A stretch of DNA of 24,184 nt from an uncultured Clostridium sp. (GCA_947246775.1 CAMXTM010000001.1:1-24184), one strand, 5' to 3'. Numbered from the stretch's first letter, positions 14,592 through 23,825 are shown. Translations and numbers: made by a program. Notes: generated by a model not told the origin, from the sequence alone.

Positions 14592-14708
14592 TTATTTTGC
14601 ATAAAAAGCATTGCTTTTATAATATATTCTTGCTTGTTTCCAAAAATAGTTGTATTCTGCAAATGTTTCAACAAGTGTAATCATAAAATCATAAATATGT
14701 TTTGTCAT
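14592..14708 (-). CDS. 38-residue small ORF of an unrecognised family
   Basis: ATG at 14708 preceded by AAGGAAGG with about 9 bases spacing, TAA at 14594-14592. The peptide starts MTKHIYDFMITLVETFAEYN, continues YFWKQARIYYK and ends SNAFYAK: a mildly acidic, hydrophobic first half and a basic, aromatic second half, which would suit an amphipathic helix at the membrane surface. A truncated copy lies at 14027-14122 and a short relative at 12968-13036. It follows a 31-residue small ORF by 45 bases, with no terminator between, on the ybaK side. I know no named family that fits. RBS, sequence conservation between copies and silent substitutions support it as a real gene. Confidence 0.6.
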   Translation of the reverse strand: MTKHIYDFMITLVETFAEYNYFWKQARIYYKSNAFYAK

Positions 14709-14753
14709 AATAAAACACCTTCCTTTTATAAAATAGTTTTTATTTTTAATAAG

Positions 14754-14849
14754 TTAATGATAACAGGACATCACATAAAATATTTGAAAGCTTAACATAC
14801 TAAAACTCATATACATTAAAAACATACGATATTTCTTTTTTAATTTCAT
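14754..14849 (-). CDS. 31-residue hydrophobic, Met-rich small ORF
   Basis: ATG at 14849 with AGAGGTG upstream, TAA at 14756-14754. The peptide opens with a basic MKLKKKYR and continues as one hydrophobic stretch (MFLMYMSFSMLSFQIFYVM) ending SCYH, with seven methionines. This is the shape of a single-span membrane peptide, as found in type I toxins and in small transporter or oxidase accessory subunits; neither can be shown. An in-frame ATG at 14873 would add eight residues but stands too close to its RBS. It starts 33 bases after the ybaK stop and probably shares its transcript. Confidence 0.5.
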   Translation of the reverse strand: MKLKKKYRMFLMYMSFSMLSFQIFYVMSCYH

Positions 14850-14882
14850 ATGACACACCTCTTTTATTATCATTTCCTTTAT

Positions 14883-15362
14883 TTATTCATTTACAAGCCA
14901 ACCTTTACATATATCTACCCATTCTTCCATATGGGAATGTTCTATCAGTTCTGGTAAAGTTAAATGTACTGTACTATTTAAACTGCCTCCTGCTGCATGA
15001 ATATCTTCAAATCTTTTTAATGAAACATCTAAATAAACCTTGACACCCTCATTTACAGCAAAAGGACATACTGCCCCAGGTTCATGACCAACTAGTGCTT
15101 CTACTTTGTCGCCTGATATCATAACTGCTTTTTGATGAAAGACTGCTTTAAATTTAGAACTGTTTACTTTTGCATCGCCTGCCATTACCACCAATATAGG
15201 TTTTTCTTCTACTATAAAAGACATTGTTTTTGCAATTCGTTCTGGCTCACAGCCGATTGCTTTTGCTGCGTGTTCTACAGTATCTCCTATTTCTTCCCTT
15301 ACTGTGACACGGTCGCCCAATCCGACACTATCAAAATATTTTTGTACTTTTTCATATGACAT
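14883..15362 (-). CDS. YbaK/EbsC-type aminoacyl-tRNA deacylase domain protein
   Basis: A 159-residue protein of the YbaK/ProX editing-domain superfamily, which hydrolyses mischarged aminoacyl-tRNAs, for example Cys-tRNA-Pro or Ala-tRNA-Pro. Visible landmarks are the substrate-pocket segment IAKTMSFIVEEKPILVVMAGD with the conserved Lys, KVNSSKF, VGHEPGAVCPFAVNEGVKVYLD and SLKRFEDIHAAGGSLN. The length is normal for free-standing members. AGAGGAGG lies 7-8 bases before the ATG. It diverges from a LysR gene; their promoters overlap. It is the likely first gene of a transcript that continues into two very small ORFs. Exact substrate is not determinable by eye. Confidence 0.88.
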   Translation of the reverse strand: MSYEKVQKYFDSVGLGDRVTVREEIGDTVEHAAKAIGCEPERIAKTMSFIVEEKPILVVMAGDAKVNSSKFKAVFHQKAVMISGDKVEALVGHEPGAVCPFAVNEGVKVYLDVSLKRFEDIHAAGGSLNSTVHLTLPELIEHSHMEEWVDICKGWLVNE

Positions 15363-15401
15363 TTTTATTTCCTCCTCTTTTTATTTTTTGTTATTTTTTT
15401 A

Positions 15402-15438
15402 TTGACATTATTATATATCATGTTTTAATATAAGTAAA
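15402..15438. promoter_or_regulatory. Overlapping divergent promoters of ybaK and the LysR gene
   Basis: Plus strand: TTGACA (15402-15407), 18 bases, TAATAT (15426-15431) for the LysR gene. Minus strand: TTTACT (15438-15433), 17 bases, TATAAT (15415-15410) for ybaK. The two promoters face each other over the same 37 bases, so they must compete for polymerase. Confidence 0.6.
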
Positions 15439-15448
15439 ACAATAATAT

Positions 15449-15464
15449 CTAATATAAATATTAG
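15449..15464. promoter_or_regulatory. Palindromic operator, probable LysR binding site
   Basis: CTAATAT (15449-15455), two bases, ATATTAG (15458-15464): a perfect inverted repeat just upstream of the ybaK -35 and downstream of the LysR promoter. This position suits activation of ybaK and self-repression of the regulator. Confidence 0.5.
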
Positions 15465-15482
15465 AAAAGGTGAATTAACTTT

Positions 15483-16352
15483 ATGAATCGTTATATTGCA
15501 TTTCAAAAAATAGTAGAATTAGGCAGTTTTTCAAAGGCAGCAGAATATTTAGGCTATACACAGTCCGCCATGAGCCAAATGATTGCTTCATTAGAAAATG
15601 AATTGTCTATTAAATTATTAAACCGCTTTCGCACAGGCACTACTTTGACCATTGAGGGCGCAGAATTATATCCTTATATTGAAAGAACTATATCACAATA
15701 TATTGCTGTACAGGAAAAAGCAAAAGAAATTAGAGGATTAGAAACAGGAATCATCAGAATAGGAACTTTTTCAAGCATATCTGTACACTGGTTGCCTAAT
15801 TTATTAAAACAGTTTCAACAACTTTATCCAAAAGTGGAATTTGTTATACATCAAGGAGACTATAGTTCTATACAAGAATGGATTAAAACAGGGCTTGTTG
15901 ATTTTGGATTTGTTAGCCCAAAAGCGGTACGTGGTGTAGAAATTACGCCACTAAAAAAAGGAGCTATGCTTGCCATATTGCCAGAAAATCATGTTTTAGC
16001 TCAAAAAGAAGTTGTTGATTTAGAAGAATTAGCACAAGAACCTTTTATATTAGTGGAAGAAGGGCATTATTCTGAGCCTATGGAGGCATTTAAAGCAATT
16101 GGTAAAAAACCAAATGTAAAATATACCATTCATGACGATTATGCTATTATGACAATGGTAGAAGCTGGTTTAGGAGTTAGTATATTGGCAGAATTAATAT
16201 TACATCGTACTAATTATAAAATCGTTTTACGTCCTACAAATCCTCCTGTTAATAGAACTATTGCGATAGGATACAAAGATAAAGCAAGTTTGCCCATAGC
16301 AAGCAAATATTTTATTTCTTATTTGCGTCAACACATTGATGAATTACCATAA
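15483..16352 (+). CDS. LysR-family regulator, divergent from ybaK
   Basis: A 289-residue LysR-type regulator. The winged helix-turn-helix is seen in IAFQKIVELGSFSKAAEYLG and YTQSAMSQMIASLENELSIK, followed by LLNRFRTGTTLTIEG. The effector domain starts at GIIRIGTFSSISVHWLPNLL and includes FGFVSPKA and AIMTMVEAGLGVSILAE. AAAAGGTG precedes the ATG. It shares a 120-base region with ybaK, carrying opposed promoters and a perfect palindrome, so ybaK and the downstream small ORFs are its likely targets. Inducer unknown. A strong terminator follows the gene. Confidence 0.9.
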   Translation: MNRYIAFQKIVELGSFSKAAEYLGYTQSAMSQMIASLENELSIKLLNRFRTGTTLTIEGAELYPYIERTISQYIAVQEKAKEIRGLETGIIRIGTFSSISVHWLPNLLKQFQQLYPKVEFVIHQGDYSSIQEWIKTGLVDFGFVSPKAVRGVEITPLKKGAMLAILPENHVLAQKEVVDLEELAQEPFILVEEGHYSEPMEAFKAIGKKPNVKYTIHDDYAIMTMVEAGLGVSILAELILHRTNYKIVLRPTNPPVNRTIAIGYKDKASLPIASKYFISYLRQHIDELP

Positions 16353-16360
16353 CATACAAA

Positions 16361-16396
16361 AAAAGCATTATTACTATTAAAATAATGCTTTTTATT
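16361..16396. terminator. Strong bidirectional terminator between LysR and tagO
   Basis: AAAAGCATTATT (16361-16372) pairs perfectly with AATAATGCTTTT (16381-16392), followed by T and preceded by A. It serves both convergent genes. Confidence 0.88.
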
Positions 16397-16411
16397 ATGT
16401 AGCCCCAAAAT

Positions 16412-17449
16412 TTATTGATTTTTATTTTTAATATATACATTAAAATAATAAATTAATATACTCAATATAATAACAGTCAATATTACTACCACAAAAATAC
16501 GAGAATCTTTAAAAGATATAAATATAGCCAAAAGTCCACAAAGGAAACTAACGATATACAATATCAATACTGCCTGACGCTGTGAAAATCCTCTATCTAT
16601 TAATCTATGGTGTAAATGTCCTCTATCTGCTTTCATAATAGGCTGATGTTTTGCCATACGTCGAAGCATAGCAAACAGTGTGTCAAATATAGGCAATCCC
16701 AAGCACAGCATACTAACAATTAACGCAAGTATAGCATAGCCTTTAAATACACCTAATATACTTGTTACGGCAAGTACAAAGCCCAAAAATGTAGAACCTG
16801 TATCTCCCATAAATATTTCTGCCGGATTAAAATTTCTTGGCAAAAATCCAAGACAAGCTCCTGCAAGTGCTGCTGTCAACATAACCGCTGTAGTACTACC
16901 CGTCATCAAACAAAGTACCATTAGACACAATGCCGCTATAGATGAAACACCTGCTGCCAAGCCATCTAAGCCGTCTATTAGATTAACAGCATTTGTAACA
17001 CCTACTATCCAAACCAATGTAATTGGTACACTGAATTTTTGCAAATAGGTTGTTACAGGCCACATAACAACATTAATTTTTGTTCCAGAATAAATTACAA
17101 TCAACGCTGCTACTATTTGCACACAAAATTTTAGTCTTGCTCTTAAATTTTTTATGTCATCTATCATGCCAAGTACAACAATAATACTAGCGCCCATTAC
17201 AAAGCCTGCAAACTGTTTTACATTCATTTCTGGATTAAAACGGTACAATACCAAAACAGTTATCATAAAACCTAATACAATGGCAATACCACCCATACGA
17301 GGCATAGGTTTTTTATGCATACCTCTATCTTTTGGCACGTCAATTGCACCTGCTTTTACAGAAATTTTTTTTGCTAAAGGTGTTGTTACTAATGTAATGG
17401 CAAATGCACTAGCAAATGCTGCAATATATAAAAGCCAATTATAATTCAA
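16412..17449 (-). CDS. tagO: Undecaprenyl-phosphate GlcNAc-1-phosphate transferase (TagO/WecA)
   Basis: A 345-residue integral membrane enzyme that moves GlcNAc-1-phosphate from UDP-GlcNAc to undecaprenyl phosphate, the first step of wall teichoic acid or related polymers. Motifs seen are the DDIKNLRARLK segment (Asp-Asp), NAVNLIDGLDGLAAG, FLPRNFNPAEIFMGDTGSTF with the catalytic region, and MKADRGHLHHRLIDRG, whose His-rich loop marks the WecA/TagO branch and not MraY. Around ten membrane segments are visible. The only start that fits is TTG at 17449, about 8 bases after GAGGAGAGG; no ATG lies nearby. It is the last gene of the SEC-C-sua5-rpiB-upp-tagO run, 29 bases after upp. Confidence 0.92.
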   Translation of the reverse strand: MNYNWLLYIAAFASAFAITLVTTPLAKKISVKAGAIDVPKDRGMHKKPMPRMGGIAIVLGFMITVLVLYRFNPEMNVKQFAGFVMGASIIVVLGMIDDIKNLRARLKFCVQIVAALIVIYSGTKINVVMWPVTTYLQKFSVPITLVWIVGVTNAVNLIDGLDGLAAGVSSIAALCLMVLCLMTGSTTAVMLTAALAGACLGFLPRNFNPAEIFMGDTGSTFLGFVLAVTSILGVFKGYAILALIVSMLCLGLPIFDTLFAMLRRMAKHQPIMKADRGHLHHRLIDRGFSQRQAVLILYIVSFLCGLLAIFISFKDSRIFVVVILTVIILSILIYYFNVYIKNKNQ

Positions 17450-17478
17450 AACAATCCTCTCCTCAGATACAGACAGAT

Positions 17479-18105
17479 TTATTTTGTGCCAAAAATTCTA
17501 TCTCCTGCATCTCCAAGACCTGGTACAATATAGCCATGGTCATTTAAACATTTATCATATGCTGCTGTATAAATATCTACATCTGGGTGTGCTTTTTGTA
17601 CTCTTTCCACACCTTGTGGTGCGCTCAACACACAAAGTAAATTGATTTTTTTTGCGCCTTTCTGTTTTAGAAAACCAATTGCTGCTTCTGCTGTACCACC
17701 TGTGGCAAGCATAGGGTCTGTCAAAAATACTGTTCTTTCCTCTATATCAGAAGGCAATTTGCAATAATATTCTACTGGCTGTAATGTCTCTGGGTCTCTA
17801 TACAGTCCTATGTGACCTACTTTTGCGGTAGGCATCAATGCCAAAAGTCCCTCTGTCATACCAATACCTGCTCTCAATATAGGAACAATCGCCAGTTTTG
17901 TATCAATCATTTTGCAATCGGCTGTTGTAATTGGTGTTTCTATCTTAACATCAGCTAAAGGCAGTTCTCTCGTTGCCTCATAAGAAAGCAACATTGCTAC
18001 TTCTTCTATCATTTCTCTAAATTCTTTAGAACCTGTGTCTCGACTGCGTAACATTGCTATTTTATGTTGAATAAGTGGATGCTCTGATATAAATAGTTTT
18101 CCCAT
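17479..18105 (-). CDS. upp: Uracil phosphoribosyltransferase
   Basis: A 208-residue salvage enzyme (uracil + PRPP to UMP), identical in length to E. coli Upp. It opens with [20 protein letters not shown], contains [16 protein letters not shown], the PRPP-binding loop [14 protein letters not shown], and ends with the uracil-binding [25 protein letters not shown] precedes the ATG. It follows rpiB by 25 bases on the same strand, a gene order common in Firmicutes. PyrG, another pyrimidine gene, lies further upstream in a separate unit. Confidence 0.95.
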   Translation of the reverse strand: MGKLFISEHPLIQHKIAMLRSRDTGSKEFREMIEEVAMLLSYEATRELPLADVKIETPITTADCKMIDTKLAIVPILRAGIGMTEGLLALMPTAKVGHIGLYRDPETLQPVEYYCKLPSDIEERTVFLTDPMLATGGTAEAAIGFLKQKGAKKINLLCVLSAPQGVERVQKAHPDVDIYTAAYDKCLNDHGYIVPGLGDAGDRIFGTK

Positions 18106-18130
18106 ACTTTTTTCTTCCTTTCTGCTCTGC

Positions 18131-18559
18131 TTACTCCTCTATTTGAGAAATTCTTCTAATATGTCTTTCTTCATTTGAAAAAGGTGTTTCCAAAAATACT
18201 TTGACAATCTCTAGTGCTAAGCCAACACCAACTACTCTTGCACCCATTGCTAATATATTAGCATCGTTATGCTCTCTTGTTGCTTTTGCAGAAAAACAAT
18301 CTCCACAAAGTGCTGCCCTTACACCTTTTATTTTATTTGCAGAAATAGAAATGCCTATACCTGTACCACATATTAATATTCCTTTATCACATTCTTTATT
18401 GACTACTGCACGTGCCACTTTTTTGCCATATGCAGCATAGTCACAAGAATCTTCTGAATAAGTACCAAAATTTTTATATTCTATCTTTTCTTTTTCCAAA
18501 TATGCTATTACTTCTTGCATCAAAGCATATCCGCCGTGGTCACAACCTAATGCTATCAT
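18131..18559 (-). CDS. rpiB: Ribose-5-phosphate isomerase B
   Basis: A 142-residue RpiB/LacAB-fold enzyme interconverting ribose 5-phosphate and ribulose 5-phosphate. Visible are [16 protein letters not shown], the active-site segment [24 protein letters not shown] with its Cys, and [15 protein letters not shown]. The ATG at 18559 is chosen because AAAGGAG stands 8 bases upstream; a GTG at 18568 abuts that site. The RBS lies inside the end of the interrupted sua5 frame, which closes 5 bases before this ATG, so sua5 and rpiB were built to be translationally coupled. In family members the product supplies PRPP precursors for upp downstream. Confidence 0.93.
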   Translation of the reverse strand: MIALGCDHGGYALMQEVIAYLEKEKIEYKNFGTYSEDSCDYAAYGKKVARAVVNKECDKGILICGTGIGISISANKIKGVRAALCGDCFSAKATREHNDANILAMGARVVGVGLALEIVKVFLETPFSNEERHIRRISQIEE

Positions 18560-18564
18560 CGCTA

Positions 18565-18714
18565 TCACTCCTTTATTACTTTATAGCCAGCCGCTTTTTG
18601 CAGTCGATTCATAATGGCAAGTCCTTCTCCAACTTCTGGCACTGTTTCAGAATAAACCACTTCAACACCTAAAAAATCAAATTTTCTCAAGTGTTTAAAT
18701 AAATTAGAACCAAT
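18565..18714 (-). pseudogene. C-terminal Sua5 domain, separated by the in-frame TAA
   Basis: Directly after the TAA at 18717-18715 the same frame stays open for 49 codons to TGA at 18567-18565. It reads IGSNLFKHLRKFDFLGVEVV, then YSETVPEVGEGLAIMNRLQK and AAGYKVI. This is the usual end of Sua5/YwlC (GLGxAVMNRLxKAAGxRVI). It has no start codon or RBS of its own and would be lost unless the stop is read through. Confidence 0.8.
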
Positions 18715-19620
18715 TTATTCTAAATTTTCTCTATCACCTAGAGAAAGCACTATACCACAATCATAATCCTTTTTTGTTTGCTCTGTTGCCAATATTCCTA
18801 CTTTTTTACCTAATTGCAAATCTTTTTTTACTAATTCCTTTATTTTTTGCTTTACTTTGCTTATGTCATCACCTTGCACCAATATTACATCTGCTTTAGG
18901 TGAATAATGTGTATATTTCATACCTGGCGCTTTTGGTGCAACATCGCTGCTTGGTTTTGACAGAATTGTAGGGTCTATTTCTATCTGTCCTATAACTTCT
19001 TCTATCATTTCTTTTGTCACTGCACCAGGACGCAAAAGCATAGGAATTTTACCAGAAACATCTACAATAGTGGATTCTAAACCAACTTCTGCACTTCCAC
19101 CATCTACAATCATATCAATTTTATGCTCTAAATCAAATATCACATGAGAAGCCTTTGTTGGGCTAGGTTTCCCTGAAGAATTTGCACTTGGTGCTGCAAT
19201 AGGCAAAGCAGACGCTTTTATAATCTCCTGCGCTACTACATGAGATGGAAAACGTACTGCTACTGTAGAATGTCCTCCTGTAATTTCATTTGGTACACAG
19301 TCCTTTTTTTCAAATATCATTGTCAAAGGACCAGGCCAAAAAGCATCTATCAATTTTTCTGCTTTTTCAGGAACACATTTTACAATTTCATACAATGCTT
19401 GTTTTTGTGCAATATGAAGGATTAAAGGGTTGTCCGATGGACGCCCCTTTGCCTCATATATTTTTTTACACGCCGCTGCATCTAGTCCATTTGCTCCCAA
19501 TCCATACACTGTTTCTGTTGGAAAAGCAACTAGACCACCATTTTTTAAAATCGTTGCTGCTTGCTCTATAATTTCTTTGTTAGGCGCTTTATTATCTACT
19601 GTAATCAGTATTGTGTCCAT
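18715..19620 (-). CDS. sua5: L-threonylcarbamoyladenylate synthase, C-terminal domain cut by a stop codon
   Basis: Makes threonylcarbamoyl-AMP from threonine, bicarbonate and ATP for the t6A modification of tRNAs reading ANN codons. The YrdC catalytic domain (about residues 1-200) is complete: GGLVAFPTETVYGLGAN, KIYEAKGRPSDNPLILHI, FWPGPLTMIF, TVAVRFPSH, PIAAPSANSSGKPSPT and GLESTIVDV. The linker and start of the Sua5 domain follow (APGMKYTHYSPKADVILV). Translation stops after 301 residues at ENLE-TAA, yet the next 49 codons still encode the normal end. Reading the TAA as one codon gives 351 residues, as in Bacillus YwlC (about 346). GAA to TAA is a single change. The start at ATG 19620 is 2 bases after the SEC-C gene; its RBS is weak, so it depends on coupling. 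Confidence 0.88.
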   Translation of the reverse strand: MDTILITVDNKAPNKEIIEQAATILKNGGLVAFPTETVYGLGANGLDAAACKKIYEAKGRPSDNPLILHIAQKQALYEIVKCVPEKAEKLIDAFWPGPLTMIFEKKDCVPNEITGGHSTVAVRFPSHVVAQEIIKASALPIAAPSANSSGKPSPTKASHVIFDLEHKIDMIVDGGSAEVGLESTIVDVSGKIPMLLRPGAVTKEMIEEVIGQIEIDPTILSKPSSDVAPKAPGMKYTHYSPKADVILVQGDDISKVKQKIKELVKKDLQLGKKVGILATEQTKKDYDCGIVLSLGDRENLE

Positions 19621-19622
19621 AA

Positions 19623-20123
19623 TTATAAATTCGCCCCACAGCATTTTTTATATTTTTTGCCACTACCACATGGGCATGGGTCATTTCTACCAATTTTCTT
19701 TGATTTTACAATTGTGCGGGATTTTTTCTGCTCTTTTGTAAAGTTCTTTCTTTCTTCTTCTGTGTAAATATTATCCCATTGTGGTAACTTATAAAGATGT
19801 TCTGCTTTATATTCTACCATTTTTTTGTACAATTTCTCGAAATCAATTTCCAATTTGATAGGGCTGTTTTCTTCCAATTCATTCATGTCATACTGTTTTG
19901 GCAATACTTCATTGATACCATCTATAAAAGCAACAATTTCTTCAGATGTTACACCAAAGCGCAATGCTAATTCTGAAACAACACCCTCTAATACAGTTAC
20001 TTTTTCTCCCAAGATATATTCATATATTTTTTGTTCCTTTGGTAAAAAGTCGTCCCATACTGCCTCCATACTCTTACCATCTTTACTAAATGCTTTGTTC
20101 ATCCAATTTTCATATAATGTCAT
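19623..20123 (-). CDS. SEC-C motif protein of unknown function
   Basis: A 166-residue soluble protein. The C-terminus carries a SEC-C zinc motif, [19 protein letters not shown], as at the end of SecA, where it binds SecB or ribosomes. The N-terminal part ([11 protein letters not shown], then [20 protein letters not shown] and [20 protein letters not shown]) is helical and resembles small clostridial SEC-C proteins of unknown role. I start at ATG 20123 with AAGGAG upstream; the longer frame to 20231 adds an odd hydrophobic leader with no RBS. It is the first gene of the sua5-rpiB-upp-tagO run and its stop is 2 bases before sua5. Confidence 0.8.
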   Translation of the reverse strand: MTLYENWMNKAFSKDGKSMEAVWDDFLPKEQKIYEYILGEKVTVLEGVVSELALRFGVTSEEIVAFIDGINEVLPKQYDMNELEENSPIKLEIDFEKLYKKMVEYKAEHLYKLPQWDNIYTEEERKNFTKEQKKSRTIVKSKKIGRNDPCPCGSGKKYKKCCGANL

Positions 20124-20300
20124 TATTAGCCACTCCTTATATACTATAATCTTTTTTTTAAAATGTAAACATACTAATAGAAATAATAATATATATTCCC
20201 TTTTAATGCAACAAAAAATTATCATTAACATTTATTTTTCGGTTGTAATTGCTGGAAAAAATATATTTTTTTAGTCACTTTTTACAAAAATTATCAATAT

Positions 20301-20332
20301 AAAAAAAATCTCTCACTTTCGCAAGAGATTTT
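20301..20332 (-). terminator. Terminator after the universal stress protein gene
   Basis: On the minus strand AAAATCTCT (20332-20324) pairs with AGAGATTTT (20313-20305), with more pairs possible inside the loop, followed by a run of T to 20301. Confidence 0.82.
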
Positions 20333-20338
20333 CTAATA

Positions 20339-20779
20339 TTATCCAATTTTTTCTTCCCATTCTGTTTCAATTCTGTCATTTTGTCCTACAATCATAACTT
20401 CTACATCTTCTGGCAATATAGAAATGATTTTTTGAAATTGTGTTTCTTGCTGTTTTTTTATGGAATGTTTTATTACTGTTTTTGGCAATTCTCCCATAAT
20501 TACTTTTGTGATGTTTTCTTCTTTTACAAACTGACTAATGCATTTTGGTACATCTTCATCACACATAACATGGATAATACCACCACATCTATCTCCATAA
20601 GCAAGCAATTTTGTTAATAATTTTAATGTTTCCCCATTTTGAAAAATGCTATCACCTTTTTGGACATGAAGTATATGCAAAGAACCATGATACTCTCTTG
20701 CTATTTCTGTTCCATAATCTATCAGTCTTTGAGAACTGCTTTGTGCTGTAATACATACTACGATATTTTCTTTCTTCAT
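20339..20779 (-). CDS. Universal-stress-protein (UspA) domain protein, KdpD-like
   Basis: A 146-residue protein of the UspA fold. It opens with the beta strand NIVVCITAQSSSQRLIDYGT, then REYHGSLHILHVQKGD, as in the USP domain of the potassium sensor KdpD. A later segment, EENITKVIMGELPKT, resembles the region before the nucleotide loop, but the usual G-x2-G-x9-G(S/T) ATP motif is not visible, so ATP binding is doubtful. It stands alone, with no kinase domain and no kdp genes around. AAGGAGGT precedes the ATG by about 10 bases and a terminator follows directly. Confidence 0.7.
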   Translation of the reverse strand: MKKENIVVCITAQSSSQRLIDYGTEIAREYHGSLHILHVQKGDSIFQNGETLKLLTKLLAYGDRCGGIIHVMCDEDVPKCISQFVKEENITKVIMGELPKTVIKHSIKKQQETQFQKIISILPEDVEVMIVGQNDRIETEWEEKIG

Positions 20780-20911
20780 AACAAATCGCTACCTCCTTCT
20801 ATGATTGGTGTTGCACCACAGAAAATAAAAATTTTCCGTCATTATATCAAAAAACAATAGTGTTATTTTATAGATTATAAATATTTATCCCTTTGTTAAT
20901 ATAATATCATA

Positions 20912-20943
20912 TTGATATAAAAATGCAACAAATTTTATATCAA
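20912..20943. promoter_or_regulatory. 11-base perfect inverted repeat upstream of the UspA-like gene
   Basis: TTGATATAAAA (20912-20922) and TTTTATATCAA (20933-20943) with a 10-base loop. On the plus strand six T follow, so it could be a weak terminator. On the minus strand it sits between the pyrG terminator and the UspA-like gene, where an operator would lie. Confidence 0.4.
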
Positions 20944-20993
20944 TTTTTTCTTAATTTTTTTGCACATTTTCCACAATAAACTTTTTTATTGCA

Positions 20994-21022
20994 TAAAAAT
21001 AACAAGAAAATGTATTTTCTTG
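20994..21022 (-). terminator. Terminator after pyrG
   Basis: On the minus strand CAAGAAAAT (21022-21014) pairs with ATTTTCTTG (21011-21003) around a very short loop, followed by TTATTTTTA. It begins 25 bases after the pyrG stop. Confidence 0.7.
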
Positions 21023-21046
21023 CTACTTTTATGACTGCTATTTTGT

Positions 21047-22705
<1,659 letters not shown>

Positions 22706-22775
22706 GATAACTTTCTCCTTTCTTACCTTATTCATTGTTTACAAACAGTGTTCAATTTACGATATTCATTTTCCC

Positions 22776-22805
22776 ATAATAAAAAAAGTGCTTATTTTTT
22801 TACAA
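22776..22805 (-). promoter_or_regulatory. Promoter of pyrG
   Basis: On the minus strand TTGTAA (22805-22800), 18-base spacer, TATTAT (22781-22776), giving a leader of about 118 bases. Confidence 0.45.
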
Positions 22806-22926
22806 AAATACACATTATTCTTATCATATCATATATGGTATGGAAAAGAAATACTATTTTGTTGGAATTTTATTCTAAAAATTATATTATCAAAGTAATA
22901 TAAACACTGTTAAAAATGTATTCCTT

Positions 22927-22969
22927 TTGACACAAAAACATTGACAACAAAACATCTATCCTTTACCAT
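22927..22969 (+). promoter_or_regulatory. Promoter region of the C_GCAxxG_C_C gene
   Basis: Two TTGACA boxes (22927-22932 and 22941-22946). The second has a 17-base spacer to TACCAT (22964-22969), 48 bases before the start codon. Confidence 0.45.
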
Positions 22970-23016
22970 AAATACAGTAAATAGTGTAGTATGTAAATGT
23001 GATGGAGGTAATTTTT

Positions 23017-23493
23017 ATGGAAGAAAATACAGTAAAACAAGAACGTATTACTACAGCACAAAATGTTGCTGGAGAATACTTCAAGCAAGGCTTAAATTGT
23101 GCAGAATGTGTTTTTCAATCTTGTTTAGATATGCAAAATGTTGACTTTCCAAAAGAAGTCATCGCTTTAGCTTCTGGTTTTGGTGGTGGCATGGGACAAA
23201 CAAGAAATACTTGTGGTGCTATCACTGGTGCAATATTAGCGCTCAGCTCACTAAAGGGCAGAAAAAATCCTTTAGAAAAAGAAACGCCAAAAGAGAGGAT
23301 ACAAGAAATACAACAGGTTTATATTCCATTTAAAGAAATGGTACAAGAAATTGAACAACACTATGGTACATTGATTTGTAGAGAACTTTCCGCACCTCAT
23401 GGAGATTTTGCTGGAAAAGCAAGAAAGAAAAACTGCAAAGAAATTATTTCCTACTGTGCAGGGCTTGTGGCAAAATATGCTGAACAAGAATAA
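23017..23493 (+). CDS. C_GCAxxG_C_C family protein (probable redox or metal protein)
   Basis: A 158-residue soluble protein. Landmarks of the C_GCAxxG_C_C family are the N-terminal EYFKQGLNCAECVFQS, the glycine-rich SGFGGGMGQTRNTCGAITGA, a later CRELS and a final KNCKEIISYCAGLV. In total the conserved cysteines suit metal or disulfide chemistry; members are often found with oxidoreductases and molybdenum or selenium genes, but the biochemical role is not proven. I start at ATG 23017, 8 bases after GGAGG; the longer frame from 22999 covers that site. A 93-residue unknown gene follows after 37 bases, probably co-transcribed. Confidence 0.88.
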   Translation: MEENTVKQERITTAQNVAGEYFKQGLNCAECVFQSCLDMQNVDFPKEVIALASGFGGGMGQTRNTCGAITGAILALSSLKGRKNPLEKETPKERIQEIQQVYIPFKEMVQEIEQHYGTLICRELSAPHGDFAGKARKKNCKEIISYCAGLVAKYAEQE

Positions 23494-23530
23494 ATTCGTT
23501 TTATGATTGCGATAATAGGAGGGTATCAAT

Positions 23531-23812
23531 ATGAATCTTTTTACAAAATTACAAGGTTATCAAAGATGGGGACAAGTTTTAGGTGTTATTGCGAAATTAA
23601 AATGGTTTGAAGAACATCATTACTTAAAAGGATTTTGTGAAAACTACAATTATAATTTTGAAGAAGTTTCTATTTTTTTAAAAATTGCAAATTCTATTAT
23701 TGATGGACAAAGCGATTTATATGAAAATTTAAAAGCAGAATATCAACTAATTCAAGCAAATGACCAATGGTCAGCAGAAGAAAGTATGATTTTAAACAGT
23801 CTTTTGAACTAA
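23531..23812 (+). CDS. Hypothetical 93-residue protein
   Basis: A soluble, mostly helical protein, rich in aromatic residues (LFTKLQGYQRWGQVLG, LKWFEEHHYLKGFCENYNYN) and ending in an acidic helix. No signal peptide or membrane segment. I do not recognise the family. GGAGGG stands about 7 bases before the ATG, and the gene is 37 bases downstream of the C_GCAxxG_C_C gene on the same strand, so the two probably form an operon. The following promoter belongs to the FMN riboswitch. There is no clear terminator behind it. Confidence 0.7.
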   Translation: MNLFTKLQGYQRWGQVLGVIAKLKWFEEHHYLKGFCENYNYNFEEVSIFLKIANSIIDGQSDLYENLKAEYQLIQANDQWSAEESMILNSLLN

Positions 23813-23825
23813 ATTAGATTTTTTA

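Noticed and set aside
14850..14873. Eight-codon extension of the 31-residue small ORF
   Set aside because: The ATG at 14873 is only one or two bases from AAAGGA, too close for initiation; the ATG at 14849 has a well-spaced AGAGGTG.
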